Part shown: piece by piece, positions 26,441 through 41,000 of the stretch | How positions within the stretch are numbered: the stretch's first letter is position 1 | How the letters are laid out: every line of letters starts with the position of its first letter | Source of the DNA: Balanoglossus misakiensis | Taxonomy: Eukaryota > Hemichordata | Length of the DNA: 64,000 nt | Assembly (NCBI GenBank): GCA_040954595.2 | Contig: CM082589.2 | Span: 6,634,001-6,698,000 of the forward strand | Direction: 5' to 3' | The notes under the pieces: generated by a model | The model's input: only the letters and a program-made list of their open reading frames with translations | Told to the model about the DNA's origin: nothing | Database searches by the model: none | Translations under genes and position numbers: made by a program

Positions 26441-29001
26441 GTAAGTGTGACAAAATATTTTATTTATATCTAAAGATGTGTTTTCTCTTTTGATTGTCGA
26501 TATAAAAACGTAAAAATTCAATAAGTCTGCCTGTCAAACGGCTTGATGTTGGATATGTAACCGTGTCACTGCCTCACTCAAGTCGTGTACACTATGGAAT
26601 ACGGAAGCTGTGTACTCAAGTTGTACACTGACGTTCATAACATATACAAACAAAGGCACACCATCGTATGTCATTTTGCGTTTCACAAATACACCGGAAA
26701 GTGTTTTGTTTTTATTACAGTAAGTAGTCCTGACATTTTCTTTCTTTTAAACACTCCTAGTCCCCTACTGCTTTCATTCGCACGGCGATTCTATATTTTA
26801 TTGATTTGTTTCGGCTCAAGTAAAAGGGACGAGCCCATGTACATTTCATTTTATGTTCAAGCTCAGATATATACACGGATGACACTCGGAGACGGTAGGG
26901 TAATAATTTACGAGATTTGCAAGGGTGTTTACATCGTGTCTGTCCACCCCGATCTCCGAGAAAGTTAAATTTACGAACGCGATTCCCTCTGTATTGACCT
27001 CAGAGCGGACCTGGACTGGAGCCCAATTATATTTTTTTTGGTAAAATGGCAACAAATATTATTGATGTTGTGGTCTAGATTCATCACAAACAGAATAATT
27101 ATTACCGGCCAAAGCAAAGGCACTGATAGATTTTTGCGGTAGGTAAATGTGCGGTTGGATTTGTGAACACACCCACCGCACTGTAATGCTACGTTGCAGA
27201 CAACATAAAATGTAACACGATCGTCATACTCCACGTATATTTACTTGCGAAAAAGGTCAGAACATGCCGACAAAGTGTCCAAATAAAACAGATACGTGTG
27301 AGTATCCTTGTTAAAATCTTGTTGTAATGTAAAGACGGTATAATATGTCGGTTCTTCTGCCTGCCAGCGAATTTAACTAATCAACATAAAATCCCCACAA
27401 GCCTGCTTTAATTGTGAAATATATCATGTGTGATAAAGATTGCAGGTATGTCTATAAAAAGATGTGCAGAGAAAAATATGGGCTGCAGCATTAACATTTT
27501 TCTGTAAACTTTACATGTTTACTACATTATCCAAGTGTCATGGGAGTAAATTGAAAGCCACGAAGTTCAAGTGAAAATCAATTTCTTGTTTTGTAATGAT
27601 ATTGACCTACATCTTGTTGTGGACCTCATTATGTTACAACAAATTACAATGGCTAACAGAGAGTTGTAACTACTATTGCGATGCCCCTTAAAATTCAATG
27701 ATTTTTTTTGACAACTTGAAGTAAATACATACTTTTCTATTTAACTTTGCAAAGTGTGATATTCATGAAATACAATGGTAAACAAAAGGCATGATTACAG
27801 TTTAATATTTGCATATTCATGACATGTTAAACCTATGAACATTGTTCAGATGCTCTATTGTTCTGGACAATATTGTTTTATTAATTGTATAAAGCTATTT
27901 GGAAAAAAAATCTTTTGATAATTTATGCAACATAAAGTCACAAAACAAAATGTCTTCATTATCATATTCATTTATGTACATTATTTTCTGTATCATATTA
28001 TTTAAAATCAATAAAAACATTTCATTATTGTTATGAAAGAATATGTCCAGGGACTCTAATTTTCTTTTATTTATAACATGTACATGCAAGAATATACTTT
28101 GTAAAATGAAATTCTTATGATAATTTTCAAAAATTTCATGTTTGTGCATGTTTTTGAAATTTTATCGAGAACATGTATGTGCAAGGCTACATATCATTTG
28201 TAAAATGAAATTTCAATGGATTTGTCTGAAATTCGATTTAAAACTATGATATTTGAAAAAAAAATGTTTCCAGGTTTATAGTCGGTGCCTTTTATATTTA
28301 TGACAATTTAATAATAGGTTCAGCATTCAGAAAATTTCCCAGCTGTTGTCAGTCTTTTCTTATCAATGTGTCACATGTTTCAGATTTTGTGTTCATTTGT
28401 AGGTTGATTTGAGTTTGCATCAAAAAGGAATAAGTGGCCCGCTTGCTTGCAGCCATTGCATATATAATTCACACTTTAAAAAATGATTAGATCATAAAAA
28501 AAAATTTGCTATTGTCATTTTTGTCACCTTTGTGTTGAGGGACTATGTTTGCCCAAAATATATTTGCTCATTCTTCAACAGTCACCACATTTGGCAAACA
28601 GAGAAATTCTAACATGAGGGTTATTTTGGTTAAAAATATTCCCTAGTTTGGACTAAAATACTGTGTCTATTTTCCAAGTTCTGAAATAGATACTGTGTCC
28701 GTGTTAAAAATTGGAAAATAAAAAGTTGTTTTTTTATATCCAAAATAACACCATATACACAGTTTGTACGTTTTGCTATTTGCCATGTTACATGCCTTGA
28801 AGACGCAGAGAATGTAATGCTCTCATCAGTTGTAATTGTAAATCTACAAAAACTGGGCTACTTGGAAAGGAAAAATTTGACAAAGTACCACTGTCATCAC
28901 CACTATACATGTGCAAATTTTCATAATTTATGTCAAATCAGAGATATCTTTCAAGTATGTCTCCAGGAATGAATTAATGATATTCTATTTTATTTCTCCA
29001 G
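26441..29001 (+). other. SLC12A8 5' UTR intron
   Basis: AT-rich interval between the candidate noncoding exon and the exon holding the start codon. A degenerate direct duplication of about 95 bases lies near 28075-28215 (ACATGTAYRTGCAAG followed by GTAAAATGAAATT in both copies). Open frames at 26585-26968 and elsewhere show no recognisable protein. Confidence 0.5.
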
Positions 29002-29084
29002 GAAGCACCTCCTCCATAATGAGAACACTATTAAGGATTGATTAGTTAAGTCAGCACTCAGTGGAGCACAGTTATTCGGCCAAC
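29002..29084 (+). other. SLC12A8 5' UTR part of the first coding exon
   Basis: A strong acceptor with a pyrimidine tract (TTTTATTTCTCCAG) ends at 29001. The 83 bases from there to the ATG contain in-frame stops and one short upstream ATG, so they are untranslated leader. The context CCAACATGG supports initiation at 29085. Confidence 0.6.
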
Positions 29085-32000
29085 ATGGCTGATGGTTATC
29101 AACCACTGGAATCAGAAACGACCAGTCTGGTGGACAACACTGCCAAGAGAGACAACGGAGGCAAGCGGGAGGTCGAATGGAGCAAGTTCGGTCTGAGCGA
29201 CGATGTGAAACAGAATGAAAACGGTTACCAACAAGGGGGACCGCATGTACAGGAGTTATTTGATGAACAGCAGGTATGTTGTGGTGGAAAAATAATATTT
29301 TCCTCTGAAGTAGTGTCATATTGGTATTATAATTCATAAAGTCAACTGGGTTAAGGAATTTTCTGGATCAACCGGAAGTTTTGATTGGTGAAATCTACGG
29401 AATGAGACAACCAACATCATATTTAAAAAGAAATTGAATATTAACACATACACTCTGACAGCTAAAATGATATTTTTTACCATACATGATAAATTAATAT
29501 ATTGAATTTTACTACCTGTCTCCTCTACAAACCAGGCATTTTCCGGGGATGCAAGCATGTCAGATTCCATGCTTTCCGGAGTATTACTCTTAGTCATGGA
29601 AAGTGCCTGGAATGTAATCAGATTACCCACTGGTTGACTGCATGATTGTCCTTGTAAACTACAGTAGGATTTTAGTCAGCGTTTCCATCCTGTAATCTCC
29701 ATCACAGAATAGATTAGAGTACACTCACTGTACAGTTTAATTGCTCTCTTTGTCTCAAATATTCATAGATAATGTTGAAACATATCACTAGTGTGAAACT
29801 ATAAAGTGATTGTCTTGTTGCCAGACCTGACCATAGGTGTGTGAATTTTGCATACTGATCTCCATCAGATAACAGTTTGCGTGTAGAAAATTATTCTACA
29901 AGGCCGTTTTGCTAAATCAATGTTGCTGCCTATTATCTAGAAATGCATTAAAACTCCTGCTAATGGCTGTATTACGTGATGTTATTCAAGTGAGTCGTTC
30001 CTTAACAAATTTGTATTCCTCCGCAAAATTGTCAATATTTGTGAGTCTGAAATAATGAAATGAAAAGGATTCCTGGGGAATATTTTTTTATTAGTTACCA
30101 CAGATGTGGAAATATAACCCTTGAAAATTGATTTATGATTTAATAAAAAGTGATAAACGATTTTTCTCTGACAGCAAGAACAATTTTTGATGTGCCGGTA
30201 TGGTAGACTAATAATGTTGTTGGGTCATGATAATTTAATGAGTTGCTGATGGAGAGTTTTGTTTCAGTGGCAGAGTAGAAATTTAAGTAATGAGAGCAAA
30301 TTTCCAGAAAGGAAGGAAAAGGAGGTAAACATCTGCATCTACAGGAAAAAATTATAACATTGAAATTCAAATTCAAATCAGAAACGGCCTTAACTATCAC
30401 TGAGAAGTCACATGACAAAGGTTATTGACATGTTGTGTACTGTAATTTGAGTCGCTGTAAACTATGGGGAATGCAAAAATAAATATGAATTACAATGACA
30501 AACAGACAATAGGAAGAATTAAAATAACAAGAGGCGTCTATTAATAAATTTGACAATGTGCAAACTGTTGGCTGGATTAATGAATTGGTCTACTGGTTAA
30601 GAAATGAATGATGAGTAAGCGAAATATGTTTACTTTTCAATGTCATTATGGGTAAACACCTGTTGATTAAGTTTAGAAATCAAAATGATTGATGTTTTCA
30701 GAACATTGATCTTTCGGGAAACTATCATTCAATCAAGTTGAAAAGTCCTGTTTCATCAACAGAAATCTCATATCCATATGGCAAAGAATGCTAGGATGTA
30801 ATCAGAAACTGAGTTTTCATTTCTAATGTTTGTCCTCATCTAGTTGACATATCCATGACATGTATATGTGACTCAATTGAGAGTTTACAATGCATTGTAG
30901 ATGGTCTACCTTATTGGAAGACCCCAAATAGCTATGAACACACGGTGTGCATTCTAACCATCTTGTGCCGTGATTGAATGAATGATGTCTGATGTTTCCC
31001 TAACACAACATCAGTATTTGCAATTCCCCGAACTAGGTTTACAGCCAATCTTGCTAATGGCTAGATACTTTTAGCAGTAAAAACGATAATGATCGTCACA
31101 TTCAGACAGTTCAGTGCTCCTATCTAATTCCACCACTAACTCGGATAGCCGTATGACCAAGGACATGGGACAATCTGTGCAAATGTGTAATCCAGGAGTC
31201 AGAAAGATATTTCAGGCGTTATAATCACAGATGCAATTAGACAAAAGAATGAAAAAAACATCTTGTGTGAAATAATCAATTATGAAACCATACGGTTACA
31301 AATTGACTGCTGTCCGTACACACAACAAAATTACATATGCATGAGACCGAGAGTATAATGGCCTGATGTTACACCGTTGCAATTCATTAGGCTACAAGCA
31401 ATAATGGTGATTCATATCAATAAACATTGAGCTATGGTAATCTGAAAACGACAGTCTCTGTGAGTGAAAAATACATTTTGTGAAAAATACATTTCACTCA
31501 GGTAAACATGAAATGAGATCATTGCCGAAATGCTAGCTGTTATTATTATAAAAACAGTACGCAAGTGGAAAAGTAATGACCCTAGGTAAATATTGAGTGA
31601 GATCACATGCAGTTATGTTATACCAATGCAAATAGTATGCTAGCATCAGTGGGTGGAGAAAATAGCAATGAACTTAGGTATATTCTGTGTTTTTTCACTA
31701 TGGCAGCCTCATTCATTTATTCATTCATTTAAAACACAGCTTGTGAAATGGCCAGATACAGAAAGCATAGATGGGCGTTGTTTTTTTACCAGCTGCCATC
31801 CCCTGACCATCTACACACCACTGCAGAAATATTATCATCAACTCTGTTTACAAATGCTGTCTTTTTAATGTTGGTGTACCGGTATAATTAAATCTATTTT
31901 GTGTATTTATATCACAAGACCTCCAAAAATAACTGCTGCTCCTCAAGGAATTACAATGAGCAGGAAAATTCGATATATCACCAGCCGATATTTAGTACAT

Positions 32001-35000
32001 ACTTAAAGCACGCATGTTCGCTTTTCCATGAATCATGAATATTTTAATTAAATTTGATTTTAAATCACATTAAAATTTCTAATAGGTTCAAGTTTCTGCC
32101 GAATTTCAAATTAGATTAATTAATGAGAGGCCCTGTCAGGTTGTCATTTTTTTGATAAAATTGAAGTTTGCAGCTATGTAGCTTCTGATAAATTATTCAT
32201 ACATGCTACTGTTACTGCAGGATCCACACACCTGAGATTTCACAGAGTAATGGCTCAGGTCAGAAAGGTTAGAAACCACACCAGAAAAAAATATTTCCAT
32301 GGTAACAGTCAAGTATTCCCAGACAGATACTGGAGGCAACCGTTTTGAATAAAGTTGTGATGATATGAAATGCAATCAATATTACCGGTACATCAATATT
32401 CATTGTGGTATACCGGTAACTGTGTACGTTTGATTTCTGACGTAACAAAATTTGCAATTTTCTACGTACTATTTCTAGAAATTATACTACATGTACTTCT
32501 AAAAATAGTAGAAATAATCAAATTTAGGTGCTTCATTACAAAATGCCTGCATTTAATTTTCTACTGCATGATTTATTAATGATTCGATTTGCATAATTTA
32601 TATCAAAAAAAGGCTATTTTGTAATTCAAGATGTTATGTAACCCCAATATATTTGATTGAATTGAACTTTGCATTAAAGAGAATGCTGGTGTAATTTTGT
32701 GCCATCCATGCTAATTTTAGGTATCAATTCATTACTGTATTTGTTGTTTACATACATCTATGATGTCATTGTACACTGATTGTTTCTATGGTCACTGATT
32801 GTTTCTATGGTAACAGCCACATAAGCGAGATCAGGTTGTCATCTGATGATGAGTATTCAAAGACATAAATAATGAATTCTGTAACTGTGAAATATTATTT
32901 CTTTGGTAATATTGTGCCAGAGATCTGTTATCAAATCTGGCACGTTGAATTGTTGAAAGGGCATTGCAGGTCCTTGTGACCTTTTCATAGTTCTATAAAG
33001 GACTCTGGAATTATGGGTAAGAAAGTTTTCAAGGTCACTAAGTCTGGAAGCATTATTCCCATGATTCAAATTACATGACTTTTACAAAGCTCTCAACTGT
33101 GTTATCAGAAATAATATTTTTATGTTGTAATGTATCAGTGGTTTCTTACTAGATGTGCTCATTTTATGACCCAGTCAATCTTCTAAAGACTGGTTACATT
33201 GATCCAATTTCATATCCATGCTTTCATGCGACAATTTTGTTGTATTAAACCTGTACGGAAATTCAGAGAGCCATTGACTAGACTGTTGTGTAAGTTTTAA
33301 CTTTTAAGACCCATCCAGACAGTGACTCAAGATCATGAAGTTTGTACAGACAACAATAGATATTGACATTCCCTTTGGTGTAAGAAAGCACGATTTAGTG
33401 GAAAGGATGTGATAGTTTACTCCACAATGAGAGCCTGGTACTATTAACTGTAATCAAATATTTGGACAGGTCCTATTGAAATGATCAAAATCATAAAACA
33501 AGTTTTATTGATTGTTTCATCTTTTTGGTGAAATAGTAGGTCTACACTATAAGATTATACTCCAAATGATTCTCTTGGAGTTCCATAATAAAAATGAAAT
33601 CCTTGTGGCCTAATTAGCCTTGGGACAGAAACTCAGGATTCGTTAATACGGGATCAAGACAAAAGATTTGGTGAAAACAAATGAGATTTGGTGAAAACAT
33701 TCCTACATAATTTTGGAGGTATAAGGCCAGCTAATTCCCAAATGTAAATGAAAGGTTGTTTTTTTTGTGCAAGATAGATAATTCTTCTATGTCTTTCAAA
33801 CATACTCTTTGTACAAAATCAGACTACCTACGCTCATGTATATTGTATTTATAATAGGTTTTGTTGCAACTGTTTTGTAAATGGCATAATCCCCTTCTTT
33901 GATTACAGTATTAATTGCTCATCAACAATGCAAATGGAACAAAGATATGAAAAAAGGTCAGTTGACCTTCCACGAACAAATAGATCTCCCGTAACTTTTC
34001 AAGGACATTCAAGAAACTTCAGATTCTTGAGTCGTCTATTCTGATTTTCTTTTAAGACTGTGATTATCACATTCTCCTGATTGATTGTAGTGACAGTTGT
34101 AATTGTGATGATATGATAGTCTTGATAAGAAGGGAAAAAATCTTGTTGATGGTTAAATGATAAAACCAAGATTTTGACTGCTGGAGAACTTGAAAGAACG
34201 CGATATGAATATGTGCACAACTGACGGACATATCATGTATGTATTCACATGATGGAATTTTCATATCATGTGAACGTGATGTATTTCATGGCCAGGTCAC
34301 AAAATGTCATCATGACCTTCCTATTTCTTGTCTTGTTTAATATTTTGTCTTTTCTGTTAAATTGACTACCGGTACCTGCATAAACAAATGTCCTTGTTAC
34401 TTCAATAAATACGTGATCAATAGAGTGAGATAAAGCCACTGCCTATTCACAGTCAAAAGTTTGGTTAACTCCCATTGTTTTCTATGGTATGTTTGGACCT
34501 CTGTACCAGAAAACAGGGGTGGCGGCGTGAAATCACCCTACTATACATGTTGTTTGCGTAATCAATATTTGAGAAGTGAAAATATGAAAAATCCATTTCT
34601 GTAATATGCAGTTTCACAGAAATGTATATTAGCATTCCTAGAATCATTACATAAGTAAGCATTATTCCATGATCATGAAGCAAAAAAATAATTTCATAAA
34701 TGTTTCAAATAGTTAGCAAATGAAAAGTTGTATCAGTTTCAGCTGGGCACTCCCCTTAGATATATCTATAATTATTTCAGGCCAAGGTCACAATATGTTA
34801 AGGTGAAGTATATGTGAGAATTTTAAAGATATGTAAATTTATGTGTCTGATTTATAAATACATATAAACTAGTCTGTTTCATTGACCAAACAACCATGAC
34901 CCTGCATACTGAGTTAGGGGGCTGTAGATCTGCAGACCAATTTATTTGGTAGGTTAGCTAGTGATCCTACAGGTGGTTGTGAATACTTCTTGTATGTCTG

Positions 35001-38000
35001 CCAGGTCTGTCTCTGTGTCTTTCTGTCTGTCTGTCTCTTTCGTGTGCCTAGTGTCTCTCTCCTCTGTCTGCCTCTCTCCTGTCTCTCTGTCTCCTTTCCT
35101 CCCACCCCTTTCTCCGCCCCCTCCCTCCCACCTCCCCCCACCCCCACCCCCACCCCCAGACAGGCAAGTGAATCTGTATATTACAATGTATACCAGCACA
35201 TTAATTAATGCCTACAGTTGACCTTCAGTAGTGGAATTCAGGTAGCCCTTGACAGTTGCTCAGTGTAACCACCAGTTGTAATGTAACAAGGTCTTGTAAC
35301 AAGGTCATCTCCAAAGAATTTGTCACGATTTTGGGCTAACATGGGAAACAATAAATATTATATAGGCTTTCTGGTCATAAGCAAGTGGTAGTCATTGTGT
35401 GAGTACATTACATGTATGTTTAGTATGTGTGTTGTATGACGGTATGTACATGAATGTATAATGTGTCTGTACATAGATCTGCAAAGATTTTGGATGATGT
35501 GTTTTATAATTAAGCTTTTGTTTAAATATATTATTTTGATTTATGTTTTATTATCTAATTAAAGCCTCATTGTGTTCCATAGTTTAACCCACACGATGTC
35601 ATCGAACTGGCAGTATTAAATCGCCCCACCTTTGTGCATGCATTTGTAACAGATGGTCATTCATGTACCGGTACAACATGTTTAAACTGTAGCTGGATTA
35701 TTTATGTTAAATTCCTGATCCATGTAACCATCAGAGTGGTACCAGCATTATTGTCTGGGTTTTATTTTATCAAATAGCTAGTTTGTTTCTGCTTGTATGC
35801 AGGTTGCATTTTACTGAATACTAATAGGGGAGTTTTATTACTGTGTGTGATAATGGCTAGCTGTAACATAATATCTCCATATTGCTATAAAAGCGGTACG
35901 TGTTATGCTAAATACTATTGTAGCAGTTTCAGCTCACCTTTACCAAAAACACCATATTATAAAGTTCTTTATTGAAAATTCATAATATTTCCTAGATCTT
36001 TAAATTATGAAATTCTCAGATTACAAAAAAAGAGAATAAGTCGTATTTTCACCAAAATATTGAACTTTGAAAATTAGCAGATGATACAGTTATGGACGGC
36101 TGTTGTCATTATGAATATTTGGGTAACTCAGTTAGTAATACATGGAATATTTCAGTTGAAAGGGTTTGCCAGTCTTTCCCCATTGCCAAGGTGTGGTTTA
36201 CATATTGTCAGAATCATCTGTGTGTAATCAGGTGCCATGTGTGGAATTCCGTGGATGAGATGAAAAAAAAAGATAAAAATATTATTAGAAGTGACAGATT
36301 ACTGTCTCCCATTAACGGAAGTGACATATTGTACATCCATTTGCATAAAAATTGTAACCCCAAAACAGCTAGACTGTGATCTATCTGCTTGTTTTCAAAT
36401 TCCTAACCAAATGTCTCTGTGCAAAATTTGAGTTGGAATCTCTACCATCAATACATTGTATATAATAGTGATGGCTCTTCCAGTCTTCTCTCAACATTTC
36501 TAGCCAAAGGTGAAAAGGTTTATGAAATGTCAAAAGAGATTTTCCTTGCAAGATAAAGAAAACCACGGTGACATTTACAAGTTTTCTTCCCATCCATTAA
36601 CAACATCACAGTCAAGATCACCAGCGCTGATTCAAATGTACTTGACAGATTGAGTGAGTGTCATGATATTACTGCTATTTGAGTAATGATTAAAAAAATT
36701 TATATTTGGAATCAGAAAATGCCAGATGAAATGTATCACTGGGCGTGGACATGATCAAATTTTTTTTTTATACCAATATACCATTTTAATTTTCACTGAT
36801 GAAGAAGATAAGGGGCCACCATCACGAAGCACCTGAGGAAAAAAATTAAATTGAAAATTGCTGCCGTATGCTGTGTGTGCTCTAGGTAAAAAAAATAAAC
36901 TAGTAATAGTATTCCAGAAAACCAGCTGTTGGATGCCCCAATTTCATTCATGTTCACAGAAATTGATAGAAAATGTAATTAATATAACACAAGATTTGAA
37001 ATTATTGTTTTTCTGAAAAAATATAAGGTTGATTCTGCCGTGCACCTAATATTGCTTGAGAGCTGCTTAGGGATGGATTCACAATTAAACTGATTCCTTT
37101 GAAAATAACTGACTGACAGTAAAGAGAGTTATTTAATGTAGAAATTACCAAAGACTGAGTAGAACACCTATGAATATTACAAATGAGGCTACAGAGTTCA
37201 GAACAATTGACCTGAAACTTCAACAGTAATTCAATCAATTATCATATACTGCCATGAAAGAATTTAGGTTACATCCGGTTCAACCCCTCAATTGTTGAAA
37301 TATTTGCTCATATTTTAATCTTCTTGTCCCTCTCCCACCTATTTCTGAGTGCATTGGCCCGGCCAAACCATTGGAAACTGTAGGGTTGGACCACTTTTCT
37401 GGTCGCGATAGGATTGTCAGTGTACCATGGCATGTAAAAAGTCTAGTGAAAGCAGATTTTGAGATTAATGAACTATACCGTACGTTCACTCCAGCATCAA
37501 GTAGAAAATGTCAAATGCGTTCAAAGTTAAAACGGTAAACAAGTGTCATCTTTTGATATTTTGTGACAAGTGACACTTCAAAATTTTAAATGCATTCAGG
37601 ATTTAATATCAAAAGAGTTCAAACAGCCCTTAAAAGTAATTTCCATTATTTGAAAAATATTGTGAAAATTCAGGTTGTGAGCTCAGAGGGTCATGTAGAT
37701 AATGTGTGTCCTGTGGAGAGGGACAAACCATGCACAAAATCCATATGCACTCATAATTGAAAACATGCGAACATATGTTTCAGAGTACAGAAACGTTGTC
37801 TCTAAATTGCTTGTCTGTGTTAATATTCCAATCCCATGTTTTAAAATTTCCTTTCATAGTTATCTCTTTTTTCGTATGTTATCGCAATGATAAATGTTGC
37901 TGTTCGAAAATTTTGATAATATAGAGAGATGAGTAAGGCCACCTTCTGTCCGTTTCCCATGTCTGTGTGTATTTTTTATCCTGTGAATAACCTGGTTACA

Positions 38001-41000
38001 GCCGTGACTGGTGGAAAAACATTGGTGAAATTGCTATCGTTACATCTGCATCAGAAAAATAATTTTAATTGACTGTGGGCAACAGTATTGCATGTACAAA
38101 TCGTTCCTATTTTTATATACTGTACAAAACAAAGACAGTAGCAATAATTGGACGAGTTTTTGCGTAGAATACTGAGATACATTTTTTTAGATGGAAATGC
38201 ATTTTTCTTAATTTTTGTGATGTTAGACTCTTGTCATGTGATGTACCAGTATATAAATCCCTCTACATTCATTTTGACATGAAGCATGTTGTTATTCTCC
38301 TTCCCAATGTTCAGGCACTGTTAAATAGAGTTCCACTGGTAGATAGAGTTTCTCAAATATAGATGATGAAATAAAAAAAATGACAGAACTCAGAACAGCT
38401 ATCACCATGTCGGACATGTGATAACAACATTATCTTTGTGTTACCATAAATTCTACTTTGTACTTTATCAATTTAACTCATGTGATCCAATTTTGTTAGT
38501 TGTCAAGACTAATCTTCTCTTCTCAATTGTGGGACGAAGTCTGGCATTATGTAAAAGTAAACGTGATAGGGTTTACAAGTGAAATACCAGACAAATTCTT
38601 CAAATTTCAAAAATTGATATAGAAAAATTGAATGAGACATCATGGTGTAATGGTCCTTGTATGACACAGTCTCCAAAATTAAAATTTTATTTCCTAAATC
38701 ATCAATTTCCACTTGTAATAAAATTATTTACCCTGTTGATGCATAAATTTATGAGGTCACATTTTCCATATAGCTCATTCATCATTTTGACATTCTGTCA
38801 TCTTAATTGATTTCCCAAATATGATATTAGATGAATGAAAATTTCTCCATAGCTGTGATGTGTGAATAAAAAAATATTTGTAACATGTCAGTTTATTCAG
38901 TTCAAACATGAGAGGGTTGCATTAAAATTCTGATATGACATTCTATGTGTATGTGGTTTGTAGGGCATAACAGGATAGCAAATTAACATTCAATTTCCAC
39001 TCACATTAAGCCTGTAAAAGGTACATCGTGATCTTTTCCTGTCTCTCTTCCAAAGGAAATAGGAACACCATGCAAATGTCAGTTTTTGATTGATTGTTGA
39101 GATCTTTTACTTGATACAGTCAAACCTGTGTTAGTGACCACCTCTATATAGTGACCACCTCTATATAGTGGCCACTTAGTTACAGTCCCTGTACAATTTA
39201 CATGTGTATAAATTAACCTGTCTATAAAGACCACCTGTCTATAAAGGCCAGTTTGGTAAAGTCCCTTGACTGGTCACTATAGACAGGTTTGACTGTATGC
39301 TGAATGATCCTATTCAGTTGTGCTTGCATAAATATATTGCCTGTACATGTAAGTTGCTAATGCTCCAGGAAGCTCAGTGCCACATATGTCAGTATACCGG
39401 TAGGATGAGTAGCAGTTTTTGATGATTTTTAAGGAAAATAAAAATAATATAACGGGCAATTGTCAATCACTCTACATTTCGAAAGAAAATGGTGACCACA
39501 CCACAATTTGATAATCTCAGATTCTGACAAACAGTTAAACAATTCGCAGCGAAAAGGCCTCACTGACGTGGATATCAGAGTGTATTGTGTGATTTGGGCG
39601 CCTAAAAATAGCAAAGACTGGAGCGTGCGTCATCACCAACATTAATTATTCATACTCTGTAGCTTGCTGGCATAAATTGTACATTTGAAATTACAATGCA
39701 AAGGATATCCCTACAGGTGATAACATTAAACAAGAACTGACGACGATGACAGTGCATCAGAGAGACAACATAAACACAAGTTATAATCTTTAATATAGGC
39801 AATTCCAGGTGGATATTACAATTGTTGTTAAAGGGACAAAGTCTCTCTCTCGCTGCCCTTTTTCCATTAATTATGTTTGATACAAGACACTGGTTATGTT
39901 AATGTCAATGTGGATATATAGTGAATCAATGATCAACCACACAAAACTTCCATCCCACTTGTATGATATGAGAGTAAAAACTCGCCCAAAATGAATAAAT
40001 GGTAAAGAACGATTATTCATTTTGGCGATTTTTTTCACTCTCCTGTCTATAAGAGGGATGGAAGTTGTGTGTGGTTGAACGTTCATTCACTATATATCCA
40101 CATGTAGAATAACAAACGGTGTCTTGTATCAAATATAATTAATGGAAAAAAGGGCAGCGAGAGAGAGACTTTGTCCCTTTAATGTTTTCTGTTGCTATGG
40201 GAAATTAGAACGGGGTCCTTGGGCAGATGTATACAGATGTAAGGAAATTACTTTGCACGATTCATTCACATATGTCTTCATTAAATGTGTGCGGAGTTGA
40301 ACGAGATTTGAACAGCGACTGCTAATCTTTTAAATTAAACTTGACATTAGAATGGGATTAAGCTTTCCAGTTCTCAATTGGCAGCAGAGTATAGCTTTGC
40401 AGTCGACATCCTTGTGCACTAAGTACTAGAGTTGAATTAAGTGATATTGCCCTGTTCTGAACAGAAACGGTTTTTGATCTGCCCAAGTGGTTACTGTACA
40501 CTGGAGTTAGTGATTTGATCACCTGGCTATATTAAGTGTTGTTGAGGCCTAATATTCTCATCAAAGATTGAGTCAGAATATCTCCAATCATGTAGTAAAA
40601 CAGTATTGTCATCAGCCTGTTATAACTGTTCCCATTCAGTAATTATAACAGCTTCTTTTAGAATTGAAATATATGTGCTGGTATTCTTATATTTCGTACA
40701 TAATGCTATCCTAATGAAAGTCCTGCGACATTTTCTGTCAAAATGTCAGATTTGAACCGGGTTCCTCTGCCAAATACAAATCATCATTTAGGAGACACAT
40801 AGCAGTTTATTGTAATCCAGCTAGTTGCTCTAGCTGACTCTATATACAGGCAGTCAAGCAGTGATGTCTGTCTTGTTTGATGGTTTGGATGAAATACATG
40901 TAGTGTCCTGATCTACCCTAACATTTGATGTGTGATATTTCTGCTCAGAATTATCCTGTAAGCAGCATCCTGACTTGAAATAAATGTCAATCTGCTCTAT

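Noticed and set aside
26585-26968. A 127-codon plus-strand open frame
   Set aside because: No recognisable domain, no splice or poly(A) context, and it lies in the SLC12A8 5' UTR intron.
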